Below, piece by piece: positions 1 to 7,282 of a stretch of DNA of 7,282 nucleotides. This stretch comes from Pseudomonadota bacterium (lineage in GTDB: Bacteria; Pseudomonadota; Gammaproteobacteria; Steroidobacterales; Steroidobacteraceae), in assembly GCA_021820785.1 (NCBI GenBank), contig JAKADE010000131.1, positions 1-7,282 of the forward strand, read 5' to 3'. Each line of letters opens with the position of its first letter. Within the stretch, counting starts at the first letter, position 1. A model generated the notes under the pieces. The model was given only the letters and a program-made list of their open reading frames with translations. It did no database searches and was not told where the DNA came from. Position numbers and translations under genes: made by a program.

Positions 1-2224
1 GCACCCGGATCAGGTCGAAGGCGATTTCCTCCCGGTCGCCGGCCGGCCAGAGGTTGGCGAAGGCGAGTGGCTCGGTGCCGCGGCGGATCACCGTCACCGG
101 AAATTGTTCCAGATAATGCGCCGAGAAGTGGCCGACCGAAAAGCGCCGCTCGCCCGTCGCGTGGCGCGCCAGCCAGGCCTGCGCGACGCCGCGCAGCGCC
201 GTCAGCAGCGGCGCTGGCGCAGGCGCCCCGTAGGCCTCGAACGACAGACCCGCGCGGTGCGCATATTGCACGGCGTGGCGCAGGTCGGCGCGCGGCGCTC
301 CGATGAGCGAGAGGTGCTCGAGCCGCACTCGAGCCTGTGCGCCGATCGGCAGTGCGGCGAGGCCGAGGTCTTCGTAGGCCGCAAGCCACGCGCCGCCAGC
401 CTGGAAGAACACCGGCTGGCCACCGTGCCGATCGGCAATTTGACAGAAGCGCCACAGCAGCTCTTCGCCCCCGGCCCGGTCCCCGACCGGGTCCCCGAGT
501 GCGATCCAGCTGCGTCCGGCGACCTGGTAGGCGAGGAACGCCGCGCCGGTCTCGGCGAACAGCAGTCGCTTGTCACCGCTCAAGGCGGCATTGGCGAGAC
601 TCTGCGCACTCCGCTCAATGATCCGCTGCGCACGGGCGAGGTCCGCGCTGCTCGCCTCGGCGGGCTCCGCCGGGGTTGCCCGCAGGAGGTTGGCGGCGAT
701 GAAGCCCGCCACGAGCAGCGTCGCCGGCAACACCGCGGCGAGTCGTACGGCCGCTGCGGCGTGCACCGCTCCGTGCTGCGTCAGCAGCCCGATCCACACA
801 CTCAGCACCAGCACGCCGCCGACGGCCCAGAGCCACGCCGGCGTGAACCGTTCCTCGAGGACCGCGCTCGGGCGATAGAACGCATCGCGCCCGAGCCACA
901 GCGCCAGCAGCACCAGCGCCAGGAGAGGGGCCTGCTCGACGAACAGCCCCTGAGCGGGCGAGAGCACAATCGAGAACACCAGCAGCCGCCACGCGAGTGC
1001 GTACGCCGAGCGCACGCGTCGAAACAGAGCGCGCGACAGCAGCATCAGCGCGCCGCCGGCGAGGCTTGCGGCCAGTCCGGCAAGCCGCGGCACCGCCTCG
1101 GGAAGCGTGCGCCCGAGGAGCGGGATGTGCACCACGAGCGGCGGCCACAGCGCGGCGACCACGAGCAGCGCGCCGGCGAGAAACACCAGCGATCCGGCGA
1201 TCTGCGGCGCGAGCGGTGTCACATAGATCGCCGCGTGGGCGCGCGCCCGCGCCAGTTCGCCGCGGCGCGAGCGCAGTTCCTGCCAGCCGAACAGCGCCGC
1301 TCCGATCAGCAGTGGTGCGAGGTAGTACACCGCACGGAATGCGAGCAGTGCGCCGAGAACGGATGCGGCCGGTGCGCCGCGCAGGGCGAGCACCATCACC
1401 GTCTCGAACACTCCGATGCCGCCGGGCACGTGACTGAGGATGCCTGCCGACAGGGCAATGACGTAGCTGCCCATGAACGGCGCGAGCCCGATGTGCGCGC
1501 TCGGCGGCAGCAGCCACCACAGGACCGAGCCCTCGACGCTCAGATCGATCATGCTGAGCAGCGTCTGTCCTGCACCGAGGCCGAAGCCGGGCGCGCGCAG
1601 CGCCCAGCCGCGGATCTCGATGGCGCGCTGCGACAGTCCCGCCCAGATCAGGTAGGCGCATACGGCGAGGAGCAGCATCCCGCCGGCCAGCTCCGTCCAG
1701 CGGACCGGAACGTCGAGCGCAGTGGCGGCGAAGCTCGGGGAGAAAGTGAGTGACAGTCCAGCGATGCAGGTCAGGCCGAGCGCGATCGAAACGCTGTAGA
1801 AGACCGTGATGGCGGCCACCTCGACCGCGCTGATCGCGGTCGCCGCGTACAGGCGCAGCCGCACCGCGCCGCCGGTGAGCGCCGAGAAGCCCAGGTTGTG
1901 TCCGAACACCGCAGCGATGAATGCGGTGAACAACACGCGACCGTAGTGCAGGCGCTTGCGCACGTAGTGCAGCGCCAGTACATCGTAGCCGCTGATCAGG
2001 CAATAGCTGGTGGCGGTGAGGGCGAGCGCCGCCAGCACGTGCGTGCGTGGAATGCTGCGCAGATGCGCCAGGATGTCGGCCGGCCGCAGCCGCGCGAACT
2101 CGTGGTGCAGCACGAGTCCGGCGGCGGCGAGCACCAGCAGCGCCGCGATCGGACCGATCCAGCGCAGCAGCTCGAGCATGCGCGATGCGCGCTCGCCCGG
2201 GCGTGCGGCCGGCGTTGCGGTCAC
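1..2224 (-). CDS. mprF: Phosphatidylglycerol lysyl/alanyltransferase and flippase MprF (3' end cut off by window)
   Basis: MprF moves an amino acid from aminoacyl-tRNA to phosphatidylglycerol at the inner membrane and flips the product outward, lowering surface negative charge. The 741 visible codons read open from GTG to the window edge. The N-terminal half (about residues 15-520) is a series of hydrophobic stretches carrying flippase-family signatures: GHNLGFSALTGG at 108-119 and HVPGGIGVFE from 265. A soluble synthetase domain (DUF2156, GNAT-like) follows from about 530, with DPVGD at 578-582 and FSVGHFSAHYLEQFP from 695, then FANLWP. Family members are usually about 840-880 residues, so roughly 100 C-terminal residues should lie off the left edge. 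The GTG start is chosen for its AGGAGG; an ATG 15 codons later has a poorer ribosome site. Whether the substrate is Lys-tRNA or Ala-tRNA cannot be told; the Pseudomonas aeruginosa relative makes alanyl-PG. It lies 79 bases downstream of ettA and could be cotranscribed. Confidence 0.93.
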   Translation of the reverse strand, partial: MTATPAARPGERASRMLELLRWIGPIAALLVLAAAGLVLHHEFARLRPADILAHLRSIPRTHVLAALALTATSYCLISGYDVLALHYVRKRLHYGRVLFTAFIAAVFGHNLGFSALTGGAVRLRLYAATAISAVEVAAITVFYSVSIALGLTCIAGLSLTFSPSFAATALDVPVRWTELAGGMLLLAVCAYLIWAGLSQRAIEIRGWALRAPGFGLGAGQTLLSMIDLSVEGSVLWWLLPPSAHIGLAPFMGSYVIALSAGILSHVPGGIGVFETVMVLALRGAPAASVLGALLAFRAVYYLAPLLIGAALFGWQELRSRRGELARARAHAAIYVTPLAPQIAGSLVFLAGALLVVAALWPPLVVHIPLLGRTLPEAVPRLAGLAASLAGGALMLLSRALFRRVRSAYALAWRLLVFSIVLSPAQGLFVEQAPLLALVLLALWLGRDAFYRPSAVLEERFTPAWLWAVGGVLVLSVWIGLLTQHGAVHAAAAVRLAAVLPATLLVAGFIAANLLRATPAEPAEASSADLARAQRIIERSAQSLANAALSGDKRLLFAETGAAFLAYQVAGRSWIALGDPVGDRAGGEELLWRFCQIADRHGGQPVFFQAGGAWLAAYEDLGLAALPIGAQARVRLEHLSLIGAPRADLRHAVQYAHRAGLSFEAYGAPAPAPLLTALRGVAQAWLARHATGERRFSVGHFSAHYLEQFPVTVIRRGTEPLAFANLWPAGDREEIAFDLIRV

Positions 2225-2229
2225 TAGTG

Positions 2230-2235
2230 CCTCCT
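2230..2235 (-). promoter_or_regulatory. Strong ribosome binding site of mprF
   Basis: On the minus strand AGGAGG lies 5 nt before a GTG codon at 2224. It is the best Shine-Dalgarno sequence in the window and decides the start of mprF in favour of GTG over the internal ATG at 2179. It lies in the 79-base gap after ettA. That gap shows no hairpin followed by a T tract and no convincing sigma70 promoter. Confidence 0.75.
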
Positions 2236-2303
2236 GGCTCCCGGCGCGGCGCTGGGGGTGTCGCTGTGCACTACGCTGCTAGGCACGGCTTGGCCTTCGC
2301 ACC

Positions 2304-3977
<1,674 letters not shown>

Positions 3978-4026
3978 GCAATCTCTGCTGCGGCTTGGGG
4001 GGCGGCCGGGGCAGCGGCCGCACCCG

Positions 4027-4048
4027 GGGCGATGCGCCATTATCGCCC
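4027..4048. repeat. Inverted repeat overlapping the possible ettA -10
   Basis: Perfect 7-bp arms GGGCGAT (4027-4033) and ATCGCCC (4042-4048) are separated by 8 nt. The right arm overlaps the candidate ettA -10 hexamer, so the dyad could be an operator or could form a stem near the ettA transcript start. A 7-bp match in GC-rich DNA may also arise by chance. Confidence 0.4.
4039..4044 (-). promoter_or_regulatory. Candidate -10 element of the ettA promoter
   Basis: The minus strand reads GATAAT, five of six matches to TATAAT but with the conserved first T replaced. At 18-bp spacing the best -35 is TGCCCA (minus strand of 4063-4068), only three of six matches. Transcription would start near 4032 and give a leader of about 55 nt before the ettA ATG. 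It is the most AT-rich hexamer on that side of the region. Confidence 0.3.
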
Positions 4049-4096
4049 GAGCGGGCCGGGCTTGGGCAGAGGGCGTTCGGGCGCGCCGGCCGATCT

Positions 4097-4128
4097 GCCT
4101 GCCGCGCAGCCCCTGCTGCGCGGCAGGC
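4097..4128. repeat. Perfect 13-bp inverted repeat upstream of the glyA -10
   Basis: Left arm GCCTGCCGCGCAG (4097-4109) and right arm CTGCGCGGCAGGC (4116-4128) are perfectly complementary around the 6-nt loop CCCCTG; a T-G pair extends the base of the stem. No T tract follows on either strand, so it does not look like an intrinsic terminator. It ends 7 bp before the TACAAT hexamer and covers the position where the -35 would sit. Candidate roles are an operator dyad or a REP-like extragenic palindrome. On the minus strand GGAG lies one base before the hairpin, as in some REP elements. The structure is certain; the role is not known. Confidence 0.7.
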
Positions 4129-4141
4129 GCTCCGGTACAAT
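4113..4141 (+). promoter_or_regulatory. Candidate glyA promoter (TACAAT -10)
   Basis: TACAAT at 4136-4141 matches the sigma70 -10 consensus at five of six positions and stands out in GC-rich surroundings. At 17-bp spacing the -35 position (4113-4118, CTGCTG) is poor and lies inside the 13-bp inverted repeat, so the promoter may need an activator. Transcription would begin near 4148, giving a leader of about 62 nt. In E. coli glyA is activated by MetR and repressed by PurR; no clear site for either was recognised here. Confidence 0.5.
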
Positions 4142-4148
4142 CCGCACT

Positions 4149-4166
4149 CCTGCCGCGCCCGGCAGG
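4149..4166 (+). repeat. Second hairpin at the predicted glyA mRNA 5' end
   Basis: Perfect 7-bp arms CCTGCCG (4149-4155) and CGGCAGG (4160-4166) enclose the 4-nt loop CGCC, with a possible U-G pair at the base. If transcription starts near 4148 this would form a stem at the extreme 5' end of the glyA mRNA, a placement that can slow decay from the 5' end. Its left part, CCTGCCGCGC, repeats the arm of the upstream 13-bp dyad. Confidence 0.55.
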
Positions 4167-4198
4167 GTCCCCAGCGCAGGCGATTCGCGCCCAGCATC

Positions 4199-4203
4199 AG
4201 AGG
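4199..4203 (+). promoter_or_regulatory. Ribosome binding site of glyA
   Basis: AGAGG lies 6 nt before the ATG at 4210. It supports that start rather than the upstream in-frame ATG at 3964, which would translate the intergenic region. Confidence 0.6.
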
Positions 4204-4209
4204 CTTCGC

Positions 4210-5469
4210 ATGTTCGACACATCCCAGGATATCCGCAGTTTTGACCCCGAGCTGGCCCAGGCTCTCGATGGCGAGCGGCGCCGGCAGGAAGATCACATCG
4301 AGCTGATCGCATCCGAGAATTACGCCAGCCCGCGCGTGCTCGAGGCCCAGGGCTCGGTGCTCACCAACAAGTACGCCGAGGGCTATCCGGGCAAGCGCTA
4401 TTACGGCGGCTGCGAATACGTCGACATCGCCGAGCGGCTGGCCATCGAGCGGGCCAAGAAGCTCTTCGGCGCCGCCTATGCCAACGTGCAGCCGCACTCC
4501 GGCTCGCAGGCCAATGCCGCGGCCTATTTCGCGCTGATTCAGCCGGGGGACCCGATTCTCGGCATGAGCCTGGACCACGGCGGACACCTCACCCATGGGG
4601 CGCGCGTGAACTTCTCCGGGAAGTTCTTCCGCGCCGCGCAGTACGGGATTCGTCCCGAGACCGGCGAGATTGACTACGAACAGGTCGCGCGGCTCGCCGC
4701 CGAGCATCGCCCGAAGATGATCATCGCGGGCTTCTCCGCCTATTCACGCGTGGTTGACTGGGCGCGATTTGCCGAGATCGCCAAGGACGTCGGCGCCTAT
4801 CTGGTGGTGGACATGGCGCACGTGGCGGGCCTGGTGGCCGCCGGGGTGTATCCGAGTCCCCTGCCGCATGCCGATGTCGTCACGACCACGACCCACAAGA
4901 CGCTGCGCGGGCCGCGCGGCGGTCTGATCCTCGCGCGTGCCAACGAGGAAATCGAGAAGAAGCTCAACTCGCTGGTGTTTCCGGGCACCCAGGGCGGTCC
5001 GCTGATGCACGTCATCGCGGCCAAGGCGGTGGCGTTTCTCGAGGCATTGCAGCCGCAGTTCGTCGACTATCAGCGCCAGGTGCTGGCCAACTCCCGCGCC
5101 ATGGCGGCGCGGCTCGTCGAGCGCGGATACGACATCGTCTCCGGCGGCACCGACAATCATCTGTTCCTGCTCAGCCTGATCGGCCGGGAGATCACCGGTA
5201 AGGACGCCGATGCCGCGCTCGGTAAGTCCAACATCACGGTGAACAAAAACGCGGTGCCCAACGACCCGCGTCCGCCCTCGGTGAGCAGCGGGCTGCGCCT
5301 CGGCACCCCGGCAGCCACGACCCGAGGCTTCAAGGAAGCCGAGGTCGAACGGGTCGCCGATCTGGTCGCCGACGTGCTCGATGCGGCCGGCGACACCGCG
5401 GTGATCGAGCGCGTGCGCTCGCAGGTGCTCGAACTCTGCGGTCGCTTCCCGGTGTACGGGGCGCTCTGA
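4210..5469 (+). CDS. glyA: Serine hydroxymethyltransferase GlyA
   Basis: GlyA is the cytosolic PLP enzyme that converts serine and tetrahydrofolate to glycine and 5,10-methylene-THF, the main source of one-carbon units for thymidylate, purines and methionine. The 419-residue length matches E. coli (417). Visible residues include Y55, E57 and Y65 in the [13 protein letters not shown] stretch, D201 and H204 in [10 protein letters not shown], and the PLP lysine K230 in [15 protein letters not shown]362 in [10 protein letters not shown] is the probable carboxylate-binding arginine. The N-terminus [19 protein letters not shown] is typical of proteobacterial GlyA and supports the ATG at 4210. It heads a plus-strand cluster: nrdR starts 31 bases after the stop and no terminator is seen between, so the genes are probably cotranscribed. 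Codon use matches the neighbours and no defect was seen. Confidence 0.98.
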   Translation: MFDTSQDIRSFDPELAQALDGERRRQEDHIELIASENYASPRVLEAQGSVLTNKYAEGYPGKRYYGGCEYVDIAERLAIERAKKLFGAAYANVQPHSGSQANAAAYFALIQPGDPILGMSLDHGGHLTHGARVNFSGKFFRAAQYGIRPETGEIDYEQVARLAAEHRPKMIIAGFSAYSRVVDWARFAEIAKDVGAYLVVDMAHVAGLVAAGVYPSPLPHADVVTTTTHKTLRGPRGGLILARANEEIEKKLNSLVFPGTQGGPLMHVIAAKAVAFLEALQPQFVDYQRQVLANSRAMAARLVERGYDIVSGGTDNHLFLLSLIGREITGKDADAALGKSNITVNKNAVPNDPRPPSVSSGLRLGTPAATTRGFKEAEVERVADLVADVLDAAGDTAVIERVRSQVLELCGRFPVYGAL

Positions 5470-5500
5470 GGCCGGTTCGGACCGCCGGCGGTAGGCCTCC

Positions 5501-6076
5501 ATGCATTGTCCGTTCTGCGGTCACGTCGAGACCAAGGTCACCGATTCGCGGCTGGCGAGCGACGGGGCGCAGATTCGCCGTCGGCGCGAGTGTCTGGCCT
5601 GCGGGGAGCGGTTCACGACGTTCGAGACCGCCGAGCTGGTCATGCCGATGGTCGTCAAGGGCGACCGGCGGCGCGAGCCGTTCGATGAGGCCAAGCTACG
5701 CGCGGGCATGGAAAAGGCGCTCGAGAAGCGGCCGGTGGCACGCGCGGCGATCGATGCCGCGGTGAGTCACGTCACCCACAAGGTGCGCACGCAGGGGGAG
5801 CGGGAAATCCCCTCCGGCGCGATCGGCGAGCTGGTCATGGAGGAGCTGCGCCAGCTCGACGAGGTCGCCTACGTGCGCTTCGCGTCGGTGTATCGGCACT
5901 TCGAGGATGTCGAGGCGTTTCACGAAGAAATCCGCAAGCTGCGCGATGCGCGCCCGGCGCCGGTTCCGCGTGCACGCAAGCGCGCCGCGCCACCCGCACA
6001 GGTGCCGCGGCGCGAACAGCTCTCGCTGCTGCCGCCGGAGCCAGATGAGACGGAAAAGAGCGGCGAGGACGCATGA
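5501..6076 (+). CDS. nrdR: Transcriptional repressor NrdR with extended C-terminal tail
   Basis: NrdR is a zinc-ribbon/ATP-cone repressor that binds NrdR boxes upstream of ribonucleotide reductase genes and senses ATP/dATP. Zinc ligands are C3, C6, C31 and C34 in MHCPFCG and [14 protein letters not shown], with the basic stretch RRRR at 26-29 between them. The ATP-cone covers about residues 48-138, from [15 protein letters not shown] to [17 protein letters not shown]. The core ends near residue 149, the full length of E. coli NrdR. Here a tail of about 42 residues follows, rich in Ala, Pro and Arg and then acidic, probably disordered, containing QLSLL at 173-177. The ATG has only a weak upstream TAGG, but it begins exactly with the family's N-terminal MHCPFC. 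The stop overlaps the ribD start in ATGA, suggesting translational coupling. No nrd gene or evident NrdR box lies in the window. Confidence 0.96.
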   Translation: MHCPFCGHVETKVTDSRLASDGAQIRRRRECLACGERFTTFETAELVMPMVVKGDRRREPFDEAKLRAGMEKALEKRPVARAAIDAAVSHVTHKVRTQGEREIPSGAIGELVMEELRQLDEVAYVRFASVYRHFEDVEAFHEEIRKLRDARPAPVPRARKRAAPPAQVPRREQLSLLPPEPDETEKSGEDA

Positions 6077-7227
6077 GCGAGGCGCCGTTTTCCGCATTCG
6101 ACCGCAGTGCGATGGCGCGTGCGCTCGAGCTTGCGGCGCTCGGCCTGCAGACGGCGCACCCGAACCCGCGGGTCGGCTGCGTCATCGCCCGCGGCGAGCG
6201 GATCGTCGCCGAGGGCTGGCATGTGCGCGCCGGGGAGCCCCATGCCGAGGTTCATGCGCTGCGCGCGGCCGGCACGGCCGCTGCCGGCGCCACGGCGTAC
6301 GTCACGCTCGAACCGTGCAGCCATCATGGACGCACGCCGCCCTGCGCGCAGGCGCTCCTCGCTGCGGGCATCGGGCGCGTCGTCTTCGCACTCGGGGACC
6401 CGAATCCCCGGGTCAACGGCGGCGGTGCACGCCGACTGACTGAGGGCGGTGTGCGGGTGGAGTCCGGTCTGCTCGAGGCCGAGGCGGCGGAGCTCAACGT
6501 CGGCTTTCTCAAGCGAATGCGCTCCGGGCGACCCTGGGTCCGGGTGAAGCTCGCCATGAGCCTCGATGGCCGCACGGCGCTCGCCAACGGACAGAGTCAC
6601 TGGATCACCGGACCCGATGCGCGCCAGGACGTGCAGCACTGGCGGGCCCGCAGCGGCGCGGTGCTCACCGGCATCGGGACCGTGCTCGCCGATGACCCGC
6701 GCCTCGACGTCCGTCTGCCGGATCCGCCGGGCGGGGCCCGTCCCCCGCAGCTGCGGGTCGTACTCGATTCGCAGCTGCGCACGCCGCCCGCGGCCCGGCT
6801 GTTCTCGATCCCCGGGCCCGTGCTGGTGACCGGGCGGGCGCCGCCGCCGGCCGAGGCACAGGCATTCGCTCACCGCCGCGCCGCCCTCGAGGCGCACGCC
6901 ACCGTCGTAACCTTGCCGGCCGCAGCGGGGGGGCATCTTCCGCTCCAGGCCGTGCTCGAGGATCTGGGGCGCCGTGAAATCAATGAGCTATGGGTCGAAG
7001 CAGGGCCGACGCTGGCCGGCGCTCTGCTGGCGGACGGCTGGGCAGACGAACTGATCCTGTACGTGGCGCCGCGTTTGCTCGGGCCGCAGGGCCGGCCGCT
7101 CGTGCACCTCCCGGCGCTCGAGCGGCTGCAGGACTCGGCGTGGTTTGACATCATCGCGAGCGAGCCGATCGGCGCGGACCTGCGTCTGCGTCTGCGCCCC
7201 CGGCCGCCATCCCAAGAGGACCCCTGA
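6073..7227 (+). CDS. ribD: Bifunctional riboflavin biosynthesis deaminase/reductase RibD
   Basis: RibD performs two consecutive steps of riboflavin synthesis in the cytosol. It deaminates the diaminopyrimidine product of GTP cyclohydrolase II, then reduces the ribosyl side chain with NADPH. The 384 residues (E. coli 367) hold an N-terminal zinc deaminase domain: HPNPRVGC at 29-36, zinc ligands H57, C82 and C91 in PHAEVHA and [12 protein letters not shown], and the catalytic E59. The reductase domain starts near 153 with [17 protein letters not shown], followed by WITG (177-180), [13 protein letters not shown] and, near the C-terminus, [12 protein letters not shown]. The deaminase end reads [10 protein letters not shown] where E. 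coli has DPNPQVAGRG, a modest variation. The start ATG overlaps the nrdR stop and has GAGGA just upstream within nrdR. No FMN riboswitch precedes it; expression probably depends on the glyA promoter or one inside the upstream genes. Confidence 0.97.
   Translation: MSEAPFSAFDRSAMARALELAALGLQTAHPNPRVGCVIARGERIVAEGWHVRAGEPHAEVHALRAAGTAAAGATAYVTLEPCSHHGRTPPCAQALLAAGIGRVVFALGDPNPRVNGGGARRLTEGGVRVESGLLEAEAAELNVGFLKRMRSGRPWVRVKLAMSLDGRTALANGQSHWITGPDARQDVQHWRARSGAVLTGIGTVLADDPRLDVRLPDPPGGARPPQLRVVLDSQLRTPPAARLFSIPGPVLVTGRAPPPAEAQAFAHRRAALEAHATVVTLPAAAGGHLPLQAVLEDLGRREINELWVEAGPTLAGALLADGWADELILYVAPRLLGPQGRPLVHLPALERLQDSAWFDIIASEPIGADLRLRLRPRPPSQEDP
7214..7220 (+). promoter_or_regulatory. Ribosome binding site of riboflavin synthase gene inside ribD
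   Basis: AAGAGGA sits in the last codons of ribD, 8 nt before the GTG at 7229. It supports a GTG start directly after the ribD stop. Confidence 0.65.
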
Positions 7228-7228
7228 A

Positions 7229-7282
7229 GTGTTCACTGGAATCGTGCAGGAAGTCGGGCGCATGGTCGAGCGCGAGAAGCGC
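7229..7282 (+). CDS. ribC: Riboflavin synthase, alpha subunit (first 18 codons only)
   Basis: Eighteen codons are visible, starting with GTG and reading (M)FTGIVQEVGRMVEREKR. The MFTGIVQEVG opening is the hallmark N-terminus of riboflavin synthase, which dismutates two 6,7-dimethyl-8-ribityllumazine molecules into riboflavin. The gene is named ribC in E. coli and ribE in other bacteria. It begins one base after the ribD stop, so coupled translation in a rib operon is likely. The rest lies beyond the right edge; in related genomes ribBA, ribH and nusB often follow, which cannot be seen here. Confidence 0.88.
   Translation, partial: MFTGIVQEVGRMVEREKR

Larger units (their letters stand above)
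3978..4209. other. Divergent ettA/glyA intergenic regulatory region
   Basis: These 232 bases separate the divergent starts of ettA and glyA and must hold both promoters. No ORF with a credible start or codon pattern was found in them. They contain three dyads (4027-4048, 4097-4128, 4149-4166), a TACAAT element at 4136-4141 facing glyA and an ATTATC (GATAAT on the minus strand) at 4039-4044 facing ettA. A further 4-bp GGCG/CGCC stem at 4179-4191 is too short to weigh. I did not recognise a known riboswitch architecture (glycine, SAH, THF or FMN) here. Confidence 0.8.

Noticed and set aside
104..1753. Plus-strand 549-codon open frame antisense to mprF
   Set aside because: Its product is a low-complexity Arg/Gln/His/Glu-rich sequence with no domain. 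It mirrors the GC-rich third-position bias of the real mprF frame, which carries clear family motifs.
615..2003. Minus-strand 462-codon frame within mprF
   Set aside because: It is on the same strand in another frame and Arg/Ala-rich with no recognisable motif. The mprF frame reads continuously through the same bases.
3978..4040. 21-residue N-terminal extension of ettA
   Set aside because: EttA proteins begin MAQ(F/Y)(V/I)YTM, which matches the ATG at 3977 exactly. The extension is Arg/Gly-rich with no ribosome site.
4097..4128. 13-bp hairpin as an intrinsic terminator
   Set aside because: No run of T follows on either strand, and neither adjacent gene ends here because both point away from it.
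6050..6080. FMN riboswitch before ribD
   Set aside because: ribD starts inside the nrdR stop codon, so there is no leader to hold one.

Overview
The window is high-GC DNA (about two thirds G+C by eye). It reads as an ordinary chromosomal region of a gammaproteobacterium, probably near the Xanthomonadales/Nevskiales/Steroidobacter part of the class. The lineage is inferred from the glyA-nrdR-ribD-riboflavin synthase gene order and from how closely EttA and GlyA match their E. coli counterparts. No mobile element, tRNA, rRNA, CRISPR array or prophage sequence was seen.

Layout: two genes on the minus strand fill the left half. ettA (2304-3977) encodes the ABC-F translational throttle. 79 bases downstream of it lies mprF, whose start is at 2224 and whose 3' end runs off the left edge. 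mprF encodes the membrane enzyme and flippase that adds amino acids to phosphatidylglycerol. On the plus strand, glyA (4210-5469), nrdR (5501-6076), ribD (6073-7227) and the first 18 codons of riboflavin synthase (7229-7282) form a tightly packed probable operon. The gaps are 31 nt, a 4-nt ATGA overlap, and 1 nt.

The two groups diverge from a 232-bp intergenic region (3978-4209). It is the only substantial non-coding stretch and the most structured part of the window. It holds a TACAAT -10 candidate for glyA and a perfect 13-bp-arm inverted repeat just upstream of it. A second perfect hairpin sits at the predicted mRNA 5' end, and three copies of one 10-mer surround the promoter. A weaker dyad overlaps a possible ettA -10.

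Functionally, GlyA supplies one-carbon units (including methylene-THF for dTMP), NrdR represses ribonucleotide reductase genes according to nucleotide state, and RibD plus riboflavin synthase make flavin. EttA and MprF both relate to translation: one gates initiating ribosomes by ATP level, the other consumes aminoacyl-tRNA. No new multi-gene system is evident. The points most worth a second look are the glyA promoter repeats and a 42-residue NrdR tail that carries a possible sliding-clamp-binding peptide.
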